From Gammaproteobacteria bacterium (GTDB taxonomy: Bacteria; Pseudomonadota; Gammaproteobacteria; Pseudomonadales; Azotimanducaceae): a stretch of DNA of 64,000 nucleotides. The notes beneath the pieces are model-generated. The model had not been told where the DNA came from. It ran no database searches and was given only the letters and a program-made list of their open reading frames with translations. This document shows, in pieces, positions 37,449 through 45,554 of the stretch (positions within the stretch are counted from its first letter, which is position 1; every line of letters begins with the position of its first letter). The stretch is from contig PBRQ01000055.1 of assembly GCA_002725995.1 (NCBI GenBank), positions 35,600 through 99,599 on the forward strand, read 5' to 3'. A program made the translations under genes and the position numbers.

Positions 37449-37516
37449 AGTTTCCACCTGAGCGATTTTGGTACAAATTCCGATCCCTCCATGAATTATC
37501 CAGGCCAAAGCTGACT

Positions 37517-37828
37517 ATGAGACAACTGATCACTGTTTTGCTACTCGCCACTAGCTCAACATTGTTAGCAGGGGTCTACACCTGCACAAGTGGTATTTCG
37601 AAAAGGTTTATTCGCGTTCAGTACAAAAATCCGGACTCACTTGTCCCCTGCCTGGTGGTATATGAAAAGGAGCCAGAAGGAACAACCGAAACGCCCTGGC
37701 AGGCGCAAGGCGAAGCCGGGTATTGTGAACGAAAAGCAAAATACCTTGCACAGAACCTAACACGCTATGGCTGGCTCTGTGTTACACCCATCAGATCCGA
37801 CCCTTCTCCAGCTCCAGCCTTCCCTTGA
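37517..37828 (+). CDS. Small secreted protein of unknown function
   Basis: A 103-residue protein from ATG 37517. It has a signal peptide (residues 1-19, LITVLLLATSSTLLAG) and a mature part with four cysteines (YTCTSG, VPCLVVY, GYCERKA, WLCVTP) that could form two disulfides in the periplasm. No family was recognised with certainty. The last 38 bases overlap tail-to-tail with the acyl-CoA dehydrogenase gene, which is unusual and may mean the true C-terminus is shorter. Confidence 0.6.
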   Translation: MRQLITVLLLATSSTLLAGVYTCTSGISKRFIRVQYKNPDSLVPCLVVYEKEPEGTTETPWQAQGEAGYCERKAKYLAQNLTRYGWLCVTPIRSDPSPAPAFP

Positions 37829-38936
37829 CGAGATTAATTCTGAGCAGGTCACTTGCACCTTCAACCAGACGCAATGAGCGGACCTCCCGGTACAGCTTTT
37901 CCAACGGATGACCGCGAACAAGGCCATGTCCGCCAACGAGCTGAACCCCCATATCGACAATTCGTCCAGCAGCTTCAGTACAAAATACCTTTGTGGCTAT
38001 GGTCTCGTTGACAATATTTTCACCGGTTTCAGCCAGTCTTGCTGTTCGGTACAAGGCGCTGCGGGCGACATATGTTTCGATCCTCATATCCGCAAAACGA
38101 AGGCGAACCCCTTCTCTTTCACCGAGAGGCGTACCCGTTCTGTGCGGTGCCAGTAAGTGCTTCTCGATGAACTCAAGAGTCCAGACACACATACCCACCG
38201 CTTGTGCTGACACCATCATCCTGACATTACCTATATTTCCAAGTGCCCTGGGCATACCTTCTCCCAGTTTTCCTATTACATTGGCCAGGGGTACTCGGAC
38301 ATCCTCGAATACCAAGGAGACATGACCACCACCCTCCATTGATGAAAATTCATGTTCCACTTTAACGCCTTCTACTTCTCTATCAATAATCACCATAGCT
38401 GTGCCGGCTTTACTACCATCTTTATATTCAACGTTGACTAGTACAGATACAAAGTCTGCCGTGGCGCCGCCCGTAACATATGATTTTTGCCCATTTATCA
38501 GCATTGATTCGCCTTCAATTCTTGCCCAGCTGGGGCGCGTTGCTGAGTCAGGCTCAGTAAAACCAAAGGCTCCACGCTTATCACCACGCAGGACTGGGTC
38601 AAGGTAATTCTTCTTCATGTCCCCTGTGGCCGCATGCAATATGCCGGGGCCGGGGCCGAAGATATACTGAGTCAACCGACAGTTGGCAGCAGCCCAGGTT
38701 TCTCTGAGCATCGTAAGTTCAAGTGGGCCAGCAGGGTCACCACCATACTCAGCGGGTTGGGTCTTATAAAAAAAGCCTGCACCCCTGGAAGCCTGCCGGA
38801 CCTTCTCTTGGACCACCCGTGGCACTCCCTGTTCGTCATCGATCTCCCTGTCTAGTGGAAGCAGCACTTCGTTAATAAATTGATTTGCATCTTTTCGCAA
38901 AGAAACTAAAGCTTCCGGAAGGTTGTCAGGCATCAC
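37791..38936 (-). CDS. Acyl-CoA dehydrogenase
   Basis: A 381-residue flavoprotein with the ACAD order: N-terminal helical domain, middle beta domain (GAFGFTEPDSATRPS and SYVTGGATADFVSV contact the FAD) and C-terminal helical domain ending VRSLRLVEGASDLLRINL, where the Glu of VEGAS occupies the catalytic-base position of the usual YEGT motif. It introduces an alpha,beta double bond in an acyl-CoA and passes electrons to ETF. It is followed on the same strand, upstream, by an SDR gene 89 bases away, and could act on the same acyl chain as the carboxylase. Confidence 0.9.
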   Translation of the reverse strand: MMPDNLPEALVSLRKDANQFINEVLLPLDREIDDEQGVPRVVQEKVRQASRGAGFFYKTQPAEYGGDPAGPLELTMLRETWAAANCRLTQYIFGPGPGILHAATGDMKKNYLDPVLRGDKRGAFGFTEPDSATRPSWARIEGESMLINGQKSYVTGGATADFVSVLVNVEYKDGSKAGTAMVIIDREVEGVKVEHEFSSMEGGGHVSLVFEDVRVPLANVIGKLGEGMPRALGNIGNVRMMVSAQAVGMCVWTLEFIEKHLLAPHRTGTPLGEREGVRLRFADMRIETYVARSALYRTARLAETGENIVNETIATKVFCTEAAGRIVDMGVQLVGGHGLVRGHPLEKLYREVRSLRLVEGASDLLRINLVKGRLELEKGRI

Positions 38937-39025
38937 ACTGCTCCAAATCAGGTGCTGGAAAAATACGAATCCTGTCTAATGAACAGGACTCATGATCTGC
39001 GTAGACCACATATGGATCCACTTTA

Positions 39026-39796
39026 CTATAGTGCTGCCGATAGATTGCCATCTACGTTGATAGCTGTCCCGGTGACATACCCCCCTGCATCAGAGCACAA
39101 CAGGCAGGCCAGGTTCGCGCATTCTTCTGCCTCACCAAACCGACCCAGAGGTATGCTCTTGCCGGCATCAGCCACAAATTCGTCAAAACTTAATGCTGAA
39201 CCCGAATGCTCATATGCCCTTTGAATCTGGTCAGACTTTATACGGCCGATATTGAACCCATTGACAAGGATATTATGTGGAGCACCTTCCCCCGCCAATA
39301 CTTTCGTGAGTGCCATACCGGCGGCTCGGGTAACGGAGGTTGGCGCTGAACCTGCAATGGGGGTCTTCGCCATTGTATTGAGCATATTGATAATACGCCC
39401 CCATTTTCTTTCCTTCATTCCGTGAAAGGCAAGGCGACTCAGTCTTACGGCGGCCATCAACTTTAGGTCCAAGTCGTATTGCCACTCTTCATCTGTGATG
39501 GACTCAATTGTACCAACCTTTGCATGGCCAGCGTTGTTGATCAAAATATCCACCTTGCCAAATTCCGACACAACCTGCGCAAATGTTTCCTCGATGTCCG
39601 CGGCTCTACTGACATCACACACTAAGCCTTTACATCTCATTGATGTTGCCTTAGTGACACTGTTAGCTGCTTCAACGACCTCATCTTCGTTGCGCGATAT
39701 CATGGCGACCATCGCACCCGATTCAGCAAATTTCATTGCCATTGCATACCCCAACCCCTTGCTCGCACCAGTGATAAGCGCGACACGATCATCCAT
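39026..39796 (-). CDS. Atypical SDR-family oxidoreductase lacking the YxxxK pair
   Basis: A 256-residue Rossmann protein. ATG 39796 (MDDRVALITGASKGLGYAMA) is chosen because the cofactor motif TGxxxGxG then sits at 9-16 and GGAAG lies upstream; 61 further in-frame codons upstream have no similarity. NNAGHA is conserved. Where classical SDRs have Tyr-x-x-x-Lys, this protein reads APTSVTRAAG, i.e. Thr and Arg by alignment, so classical hydride-transfer catalysis is doubtful. A distinct subgroup of SDRs near acyl-CoA genes has this feature. It is probably co-transcribed with the acyl-CoA dehydrogenase. Confidence 0.85.
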   Translation of the reverse strand: MDDRVALITGASKGLGYAMAMKFAESGAMVAMISRNEDEVVEAANSVTKATSMRCKGLVCDVSRAADIEETFAQVVSEFGKVDILINNAGHAKVGTIESITDEEWQYDLDLKLMAAVRLSRLAFHGMKERKWGRIINMLNTMAKTPIAGSAPTSVTRAAGMALTKVLAGEGAPHNILVNGFNIGRIKSDQIQRAYEHSGSALSFDEFVADAGKSIPLGRFGEAEECANLACLLCSDAGGYVTGTAINVDGNLSAAL

Positions 39797-40061
39797 TCTT
39801 ACTTCCACATTTTTCTCCAAGCAGTAAAATCTGCGTGCATAATGCACCGAGCCATACCTATCTGCAAAGTCACATTGGGAACGGATTGTTTCAGTACATA
39901 CAACCACCTTCCTGGAATCGTTAGTTACACGGCTGTTTGAAGATCGGGAAACGCGGGAATTCACCAGAATATTGGTCAAATCAGCAAACTTGAACCAAAT
40001 TCATGATGATTTATCCCTTATTATTCAATTGCTTAGGAAAAACAGAAACCTCAGTGCAAGT

Positions 40062-40124
40062 TTGTCCACAAGGTCTATTTAAGTTATCTACAGCCGTTCA
40101 ACAGTTATCCCCAACTTATCCACC
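40062..40124 (+). promoter_or_regulatory. Cluster of four phased DnaA-box-like 9-mers
   Basis: TTGTCCACA (40062), TTATCTACA (40084), TTATCCCCA (40105) and TTATCCACC (40116) each differ from the TTATCCACA consensus at one base and share orientation. Starts are 22, 21 and 11 bases apart, close to whole helical turns. AT-rich sequence lies to the left (about 40000-40045). The stretch 39797-40061 otherwise shows no gene. The block could be part of a replication origin, a DnaA-titration site, or a DnaA-controlled promoter for the RNA that follows. No dnaA, dnaN, gidA or rpmH is in the window. Confidence 0.55.
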
Positions 40125-40189
40125 GCAGGGTGCAAATGTTTCACTAGCCAAGGATAATTTTTCTGATAGATTACTACTTAACGGATAGG

Positions 40190-40706
40190 CAAGGCACGTT
40201 AACCGGAAACGGGGAACAACCTAGCCTATACCAAAAAGACCTGTGCCAGGTCGGGGTCGCTGGGGCAATGGGCGGCTTAAGGGTTACCGGGTGTTTCCTA
40301 GGAAACATTACACAGCCCTCTCGGGGGAAGTGTAAAGACCGGATACCTGTGGCACTAATCGTAGGCGATCGACCCGATTAGTGGAGGACGTAGCAAGGCG
40401 TCGATAAATAACGGTTCATAGGGCCAAGGTTGCGAAAATCACCAAAGACGTTTGGATGATGGAAACAACCACCGCAATTTAGAGATCGGGCGGATCACCG
40501 CCGCGAGTTCAGGCTTCGGTCTGAGTGCGCAGCGGCAGGAAACCAGGGACCTAAATCGCACTGAGTCTAGATCAGAGCCTCTGGTTCTGATCGAAGATTC
40601 AACCAAATCTTCGGATTTGGCAGGAAAGACCAAGGTAACGAGGGACTCGTTCTTCAATACCGAAGGCCATATTCCAAATGAAACCCCGCCTCGGCGGGGT
40701 TTTTTT
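40190..40706 (+). ncRNA. Large structured non-coding RNA, family not recognised
   Basis: About 500 bases without a credible protein gene but filled with self-complementary segments. Stems seen: 40238-40252 (GACCTG/CAGGTC), 40293-40306 (GTTTC/GAAAC), 40308-40335 (TTACAC/GTGTAA with an inner CCC/GGG), 40353-40383 (9 bp, CACTAATCG/CGATTAGTG), 40442-40455 (CCAAA/TTTGG), 40489-40502 (GGCGG/CCGCC), 40509-40524 (UUCG loop), 40570-40592 (GATCAGA/TCTGATC), 40603-40620 (CCAAATC/GATTTGG with UUCG loop), 40637-40651 (AACGAG/CTCGTT with GGA loop), and a terminator hairpin. The terminator U-tract fixes the strand. The conserved cores of RNase P, tmRNA, 6S and SRP RNA are absent. The 5' end is approximate. 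GGA is frequent, so a CsrA-binding role is one untested option. Confidence 0.72.
40681..40706 (+). terminator. Strong intrinsic terminator ending the structured RNA
   Basis: AAACCCCGC, a CTCG loop and GCGGGGTTT form a GC-rich stem with A/U flanks, followed by an uninterrupted run of seven Ts. It points in the + direction and closes the hairpin-rich segment. This is the clearest rho-independent terminator in the window. Confidence 0.9.
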
Positions 40707-40898
40707 GTGCCACGCCTTTTTTTGGACAGCGGGTTTTGAAAAGCAGGCTCGAGATTCAGCCAGGTTCCTGGCAATACCCACGCAAGCCACTTGAACCCAC
40801 TCACTTGTCTCTCCAACATTCCATCTTGAGAATGCGATATCCTATGGAAAGGTGAACTCACCCACCACTTGGTGCAGTCAATCTGGGATAAAGGACGA

Positions 40899-41957
40899 AT
40901 GAAAACAGCAATTGGGATCGGAAGCGCGTACTACAATGGTGAGGACTGGGAACAGTTGGTCGATCACACTGTCGAGGCGGAGAAAATGGGCGTTGACTAT
41001 GTTTGGTCTGCCGAAGCCTGGGGCATGGATGCTATTGTTCCACTGGCATATATGGCTGCAAAAACCAAGACCATCCTTTTGGGTACGGGCATTGTACAGA
41101 TCAGTTCCCGGGTTCCACCCATGATAGCCATGACAGCACAAAGTATGGCGACGGTATCCAACAACCGGTTCATTCTAGGTCTCGGTGTGAGCGGCCCACA
41201 GGTCGTAGAGGGACTTCACGGTACCTCGTTTGCGCACCCCCTGGGGAGACTTCGAGAGAGCATTGAAATCATCCGCCTTGGTCTGAACAGTGAAAGAATT
41301 CGGTACGATGGGAATCACTATGTCTTGCCAAAACCTGGCGGTGAGGGCAAGCCAATTAGGCTATCCCAGCCGCCGCGACCGGATTTGCCCATTTATCTCG
41401 CCACCCTCGGACCCAAGGCACTCGAATTGACAGGCGAACTAGCCGATGGATGGCTTGGAACTACACTGATTCCTGAAAGTGCCGATGTTTTTCTGGCCCC
41501 CCTCAAGAAAGGGCTCGCTAAATCGGGGAGAAGCCTGACAGATATGGACATCCAGATAGCTGGCAGCTTCGAAATGGGTGATGACATTGATCGAATGGTA
41601 AATGCACGAAGACCAGGCATGGCATTTACCCTGGGCGGCATGGGCTCTGCAAAGACTAATTTTTACAATGATGCCTTCATAAGAGCTGGCTTCGAAGAAG
41701 AAGCTTCCCGGGTACAGCAATTATGGATAGACGGCAAAAAGGACGAAGCTAGTCGCGCGGTCCCGGAGGAAATGATTCTGAAGACCAGCCTGATCGGTAC
41801 CGAAGATATGATTCGTGAAAAACTGCGTGCCTTCAGGGATATTGGCATCAACACTTTGAGGCTAAGTACCGGAGGCAAAGAATGGAGCGAAAAAACCGAC
41901 AAGCTTGCCGAAGCTATTGACCTGATTAAACGAGAGACTGGCACCTGGACCGATTGA
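40899..41957 (+). CDS. LLM-class flavin-dependent oxidoreductase
   Basis: A 352-residue luciferase-like protein. ATG 40899 (MKTAIGIGSAYYNGEDWEQ) is preferred over an upstream TTG because AAGGA precedes it closely. Features: YVWSAEAWGMDA, GTGIVQISSRVPPMIAMTA, RFILGLGVSGPQVVEGLHG and a long insertion before the C-terminus. It shares the block GLGVSGPQVVEG with the LLM protein at 45555-46574 and is clearly its paralogue. It probably uses reduced FMN or F420; substrate unknown. It is followed 38 bases later by an MBL-fold hydrolase on the same strand. Confidence 0.88.
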   Translation: MKTAIGIGSAYYNGEDWEQLVDHTVEAEKMGVDYVWSAEAWGMDAIVPLAYMAAKTKTILLGTGIVQISSRVPPMIAMTAQSMATVSNNRFILGLGVSGPQVVEGLHGTSFAHPLGRLRESIEIIRLGLNSERIRYDGNHYVLPKPGGEGKPIRLSQPPRPDLPIYLATLGPKALELTGELADGWLGTTLIPESADVFLAPLKKGLAKSGRSLTDMDIQIAGSFEMGDDIDRMVNARRPGMAFTLGGMGSAKTNFYNDAFIRAGFEEEASRVQQLWIDGKKDEASRAVPEEMILKTSLIGTEDMIREKLRAFRDIGINTLRLSTGGKEWSEKTDKLAEAIDLIKRETGTWTD

Positions 41958-41995
41958 CCTTAATTTAAGCGAATCTTGATAGAGAGCAACCAGAT

Positions 41996-42850
41996 ATGAA
42001 TCAATGGCAAATAGGTAAAGTCAAAGTAACACGGGTAATCGAGATGGAGGTTAAGGGTGGATCCAAGTTCATCCTGCCCCAGGCCACCAGAGATGCCGTG
42101 AAACCAATTTCCTGGCTCGCTCCACATTTTGCTGATGATCAAGGGAACCTGATAATGAGTGTTCATGCACTGGTGGTAGAGACGCCTAGCAAAAAAGTGG
42201 TTGTTGACACCTGCATTGGCAATGACAAGCAACGTAGTATTCCCAACTGGACTAACCTGCAGCTTCCCTTTCTTGAAGATCTGGCAGAGGCAGGTTACAA
42301 CAGGCAGGAAATAGATACTGTAATGTGCACACACCTGCATGTAGATCACGTGGGATGGAACACCATGCTGGTGGATGGGCAATGGCTGCCGACATTTCCC
42401 AATGCGCGTTACCTGATGGGCAAGCAGGAGTTTGAATATTGGGATACGGCGGATGCAGACGACCTGAACGGCGGCCTCATGGATGACTCGGTGCGGCCCG
42501 TTTTTGATGCAGGGCTGGTTGACCTGGTAGAAATGGATCACCGTATTTGTGAAGAAATTTATCTTGAACCGACACCAGGACACACACCTGGACACATCAG
42601 CGTACATATCGAATCCGAGGGGGAGCACGCGCTTATCACAGGCGACTGTATCCACCACCCTTGCCAGATCGACATGATCAACTGGTCTAGTAGCGCAGAT
42701 TTCGATGCCGAAATGGCGATAGACACCCGGCGTCAACTTCTAGAAAAATACTGCGATGCGGACGTCCTGATCATTGGAACACATTTCGCGACACCAACTG
42801 CAGGACACATTAAGAAAAATGATGACAAGTACTGGCTGGATGTCAGTTAA
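41996..42850 (+). CDS. MBL-fold metallo-hydrolase (lactonase/phosphotriesterase-like)
   Basis: A 284-residue alpha-beta-beta-alpha metallo-hydrolase. The di-metal site is CTHLHVDHVGWN, with later ligands in TPGHTPGHISVHI, TGDCIHHP and a C-terminal GTHFATPTAGH. The layout resembles AHL lactonase and methyl-parathion-hydrolase relatives rather than glyoxalase II or RNase J. A role in opening a lactone or ester formed by the upstream LLM enzyme (a Baeyer-Villiger-type product) is a speculative reading of the gene pair. Confidence 0.87.
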   Translation: MNQWQIGKVKVTRVIEMEVKGGSKFILPQATRDAVKPISWLAPHFADDQGNLIMSVHALVVETPSKKVVVDTCIGNDKQRSIPNWTNLQLPFLEDLAEAGYNRQEIDTVMCTHLHVDHVGWNTMLVDGQWLPTFPNARYLMGKQEFEYWDTADADDLNGGLMDDSVRPVFDAGLVDLVEMDHRICEEIYLEPTPGHTPGHISVHIESEGEHALITGDCIHHPCQIDMINWSSSADFDAEMAIDTRRQLLEKYCDADVLIIGTHFATPTAGHIKKNDDKYWLDVS

Positions 42851-42905
42851 TGGAAAACAAAACTAAAGACATTCAAAAGATGGATATCCAAAAAGGGAAT
42901 GACCG

Positions 42906-43391
42906 ATGGCAAAAAAATCAGCACACGACATGCTCGAAGAACTGGAAGAGCAGTTCCACGGAGTTCACAAAAAAATCCTGGACTCAAAGGACAACTATCT
43001 CGCCAGCCACCAAAAAGAATACGACCAGGCCAGCGCCAGCTATCAGCGTCAAAAGAAGAAGCTCGAAAAGGCGACTAACAAGGCAGCCAAAGATGCAGAC
43101 AAGCTCGCACGGAAGGGAACCAAAGCCGCACAAAATCAACTTAAGAAGGCGCGTGCTGCAGCGGTAGTGTTAACGGAAGCCCTGAGTGAAGCCCGGGGGA
43201 TAATGAATACCGCCCAGGGAAAACTAAAGTCAGCCAGACCCTTTGAGAAGAAGCTCGCAGCAAGAGCAAAGGCACTGGCAGCCTTTGAAAAAGAGTGGGC
43301 AAAGAAGCAGGTGGACGCTGAGAAAGCCAAAATTAATCGTGCCAAAAAGAGAAAAGCCGCGGCTAAGAAAAAACCAGCAGTTTCTCCGTGA
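42906..43391 (+). CDS. AlgP/histone H1-like Lys/Ala-rich coiled-coil protein
   Basis: A 161-residue, highly basic protein with a GGGA site 7 bases upstream. The N-terminal half is a heptad-rich coiled coil (MLEELEEQFHGVHKKILDS, YQRQKKKLEKATNKAAKDA); the C-terminus is a run of Ala/Lys (KKRKAAAKKKPAV) like AlgP of pseudomonads. Such proteins bind DNA non-specifically. It is 55 bases after the MBL gene. Confidence 0.75.
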   Translation: MAKKSAHDMLEELEEQFHGVHKKILDSKDNYLASHQKEYDQASASYQRQKKKLEKATNKAAKDADKLARKGTKAAQNQLKKARAAAVVLTEALSEARGIMNTAQGKLKSARPFEKKLAARAKALAAFEKEWAKKQVDAEKAKINRAKKRKAAAKKKPAVSP

Positions 43392-43461
43392 ACTGACAGA
43401 AAATTTAAACCGGACCTGCCGCCAGGCCTGAGGCTCAACAGGGGCTTGCACTGACCTAGAT

Positions 43462-43538
43462 GGGGTCGCCCAGATTTAGCCGCCGCTTTTTCCCTGAACA
43501 CCAACGGCATGCTCAATGAGTGATTTAGTGGCGACCCC
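43462..43538. repeat. 77-bp segment bounded by a 9-bp inverted repeat
   Basis: GGGGTCGCC (43462-43470) and GGCGACCCC (43530-43538) are perfect inverted copies. They bound 77 bp in the gap between the AlgP-like gene and the interrupted DUF1631-like gene. There are no obvious target-site duplications. It may be a small hairpin element or chance. Confidence 0.35.
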
Positions 43539-43544
43539 AAGCAC

Positions 43545-44090
43545 CTAGCAAAATCTGCCCATCACAAAGCGATGAAAAAGTGACACCAGCAAAACTCGCT
43601 CATCATCGTCCAGGTTAAATTTTTCAATTGATTGCCAAAAGCAAAGATAAAGAATACCGGGGCGTAGCGGACTATCATCCAGATCAGCATTTAGCAGCTG
43701 AGACAGGCGACCCTGAATGTCCTGAATCAGCATCTTGTGATAGCTTTCGATTTTGTCCCTGAACAAAACAATCTGCTCACCGGCAATACCAGGGAGCATT
43801 TCAGGCGCAGTAATAGTATGGCTGCGAAGAAATATCCGCCATGTATCATTCATCAGGTGATCAAACTCTTTTCGATAACTTTAGGACCCAACCTTTAGCG
43901 CACGCATCACATTGAAGTGATGCTCCAGTGCGGTCTTTTTGTCCATGCCCCACATTTCCTCAAACCAAGCATCGGCGACGTTGACCGACAGGCCGTCAAA
44001 CAAGTGGCTCAGCTTATTGTCTACGCTGGATTTAACAGCCCTGACCACTAAGATCGCGCTACGTGCATTTCCCTTCTCACTCGATGTCAT
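43545..44090 (-). pseudogene. DUF1631-like short gene interrupted by one TAA
   Basis: Two halves lie in the same frame and are separated by a single stop codon (TAA, 43881-43883). The first (44090 to 43884) contains LSVNVADAWFEEMWGMDKK and EHHFNVMRALKVGS; after the stop the frame continues directly as SYRKEFDHLMNDTWRIFLRSH and later SPLRPGILYLCFWQSIEKF and LLVSLFHRFVMGRF. The pattern recalls the N-terminal third of DUF1631 proteins of Pseudomonas-like bacteria, which are much longer. Reading through would give 181 residues. A nonsense mutation is the simplest view; reinitiation at ATG 43853 is possible. Confidence 0.6.
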
Positions 44091-44298
44091 ATGTATCGCA
44101 ACTAGCCCTGTTCCTATACTTTAGAGATTAATCATACCCGCGCGACGTTCGGGTCCTCCATTGATTTCGTCACATTTTGTTCAAACCGTGCGCTTCGTCA
44201 CACAACTAACTTGCAACTGTTCAACTATTTTGCATTTTGGGCAATTCGAAACAGGAATTTGAAAGCGAATGCCATAGCAAGCGTGAATATCAAGCTTC

Positions 44299-45441
44299 AT
44301 GTATGATTCATCCCTTTTCAGATCCCTTTTTATGATTGATTCAGCGCCCAATCTAACCTACCCGTATGACAAACCACCTGCTCCAGCTACCATGATGGAG
44401 GTCGCCCCCGGAGTCTATTGGACACAGATGCCGCTGCCCATGTCCCTCAACCATATCAACCTCTACCTGCTGGAGGGGAAGGATGGCTGGACAGCAGTGG
44501 ATACTGGTATCAGGGGACCAGAAACCAGAGAACTCTGGCTGAAGCTTTATGAAAATGAACTCCGTAGAAAGCCCATTGACCAGGTCATCTGCACACACAT
44601 GCATCCAGACCATACAGGGCAGGCAGGCTTCATCTCTGAGCACTGGCATGCGCCCCTGGTGATGAGTTTCATGGAGTATTATCAGGCGAGGGTTTTGAAC
44701 ACCATGATGCACGAGGGTGCCACATGGCAGATGACCGAATATTTTTCCCGCGCGGGTATCGATTCAAGCTTTCTCGAGAAAATGCGCGGAGAGGCTGGTA
44801 ACTTCACACCGGACCTGGATGATCGTCCCCTGCCAACCTCGTATATAAGAATAAGTGATGGTGAAAAACTCCAGATAGGTGACTACGAATGGCTGGTCAT
44901 TACTGGTACCGGGCATTCACCAGACCATGTCTGCCTTTACTGTAAAGAACTTCGGGTATTACTGTCGGGGGACCAGATTCTTCCAGTTATTACATCCAAT
45001 GTCAGCGTTCAGCCAACCGAGCCTTATGCCAATCCGTTAGACGGATACCTGAATAGTCACGACAGGTTCAAGAAGCTGGTAACCAACGATACGCTGGTGC
45101 TGCCTGCTCACAATGAACCTTTTTATGGTCTTCATGAACGGTTGCAGCAACTCATTGAGCACCATGAAGACAGAATGTTATTGTTGGAAGAGACCTGCAT
45201 TGAACCACAAAAAGCCGTGGATCTTCTTCCACACCTGTTCAAGCGAAAACTGGAAACCTACTCACTGTTCATGGGACTTGGAGAGTGTATCGCACACCTG
45301 CACTGTCTGATGAACCGCAACCGAATTGAGCGCACCCTTGAGGACGATGTATACCTTTATCGATCCATCGATCCCACACTGGCGACTCGGGCACACCCGG
45401 AGCACCACGACGCACCGGATGACGCTCCAATAATGGTTTGA
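44299..45441 (+). CDS. MBL-fold metallo-hydrolase with C-terminal helical domain
   Basis: A 380-residue protein (or 369 from ATG 44332; neither start has a clear ribosome site). The metallo-beta-lactamase core has CTHMHPDHTGQAG, ITGTGHSPDHVCLY and LSGDQILPVI, with LPAHNEPFYG as the late histidine ligand. Residues past about 280 form a helical, winged-helix-like tail seen in the LACTB2-type subgroup. Hydrolysis of a thioester, ester or nucleic acid cannot be distinguished. It lies convergent to an LLM gene, repeating the LLM/MBL association seen at 40.9-42.9 kb. Confidence 0.85.
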   Translation: MYDSSLFRSLFMIDSAPNLTYPYDKPPAPATMMEVAPGVYWTQMPLPMSLNHINLYLLEGKDGWTAVDTGIRGPETRELWLKLYENELRRKPIDQVICTHMHPDHTGQAGFISEHWHAPLVMSFMEYYQARVLNTMMHEGATWQMTEYFSRAGIDSSFLEKMRGEAGNFTPDLDDRPLPTSYIRISDGEKLQIGDYEWLVITGTGHSPDHVCLYCKELRVLLSGDQILPVITSNVSVQPTEPYANPLDGYLNSHDRFKKLVTNDTLVLPAHNEPFYGLHERLQQLIEHHEDRMLLLEETCIEPQKAVDLLPHLFKRKLETYSLFMGLGECIAHLHCLMNRNRIERTLEDDVYLYRSIDPTLATRAHPEHHDAPDDAPIMV

Positions 45442-45554
45442 CTCATGGTCTCACTGGTAAAATTCACAGGCTAAGCTACTCCCGTTCTATTTTTAATCGT
45501 GAGGGCTAATTCCGAGCCTACTGATTGCTTCATCCACCCAACACTATTCAGAAA

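Noticed and set aside
40190..40706. RNase P RNA, tmRNA, 6S, SRP RNA or a group I/II intron as identity of the structured RNA
   Set aside because: The RNase P GAGGAAAGTCC core, the tmRNA ends, the SRP tetraloop domain and the intron catalytic cores were looked for and not found.
40439..40861. Open frames on both strands across the structured RNA
   Set aside because: They run through perfect hairpins and the terminator, have no ribosome site and no protein-like composition; explained by the RNA.
41960..42736. 258-codon frame antisense to the MBL hydrolase
   Set aside because: Shadow of the intact MBL gene on the other strand; composition Cys/His-rich and unlike a protein.
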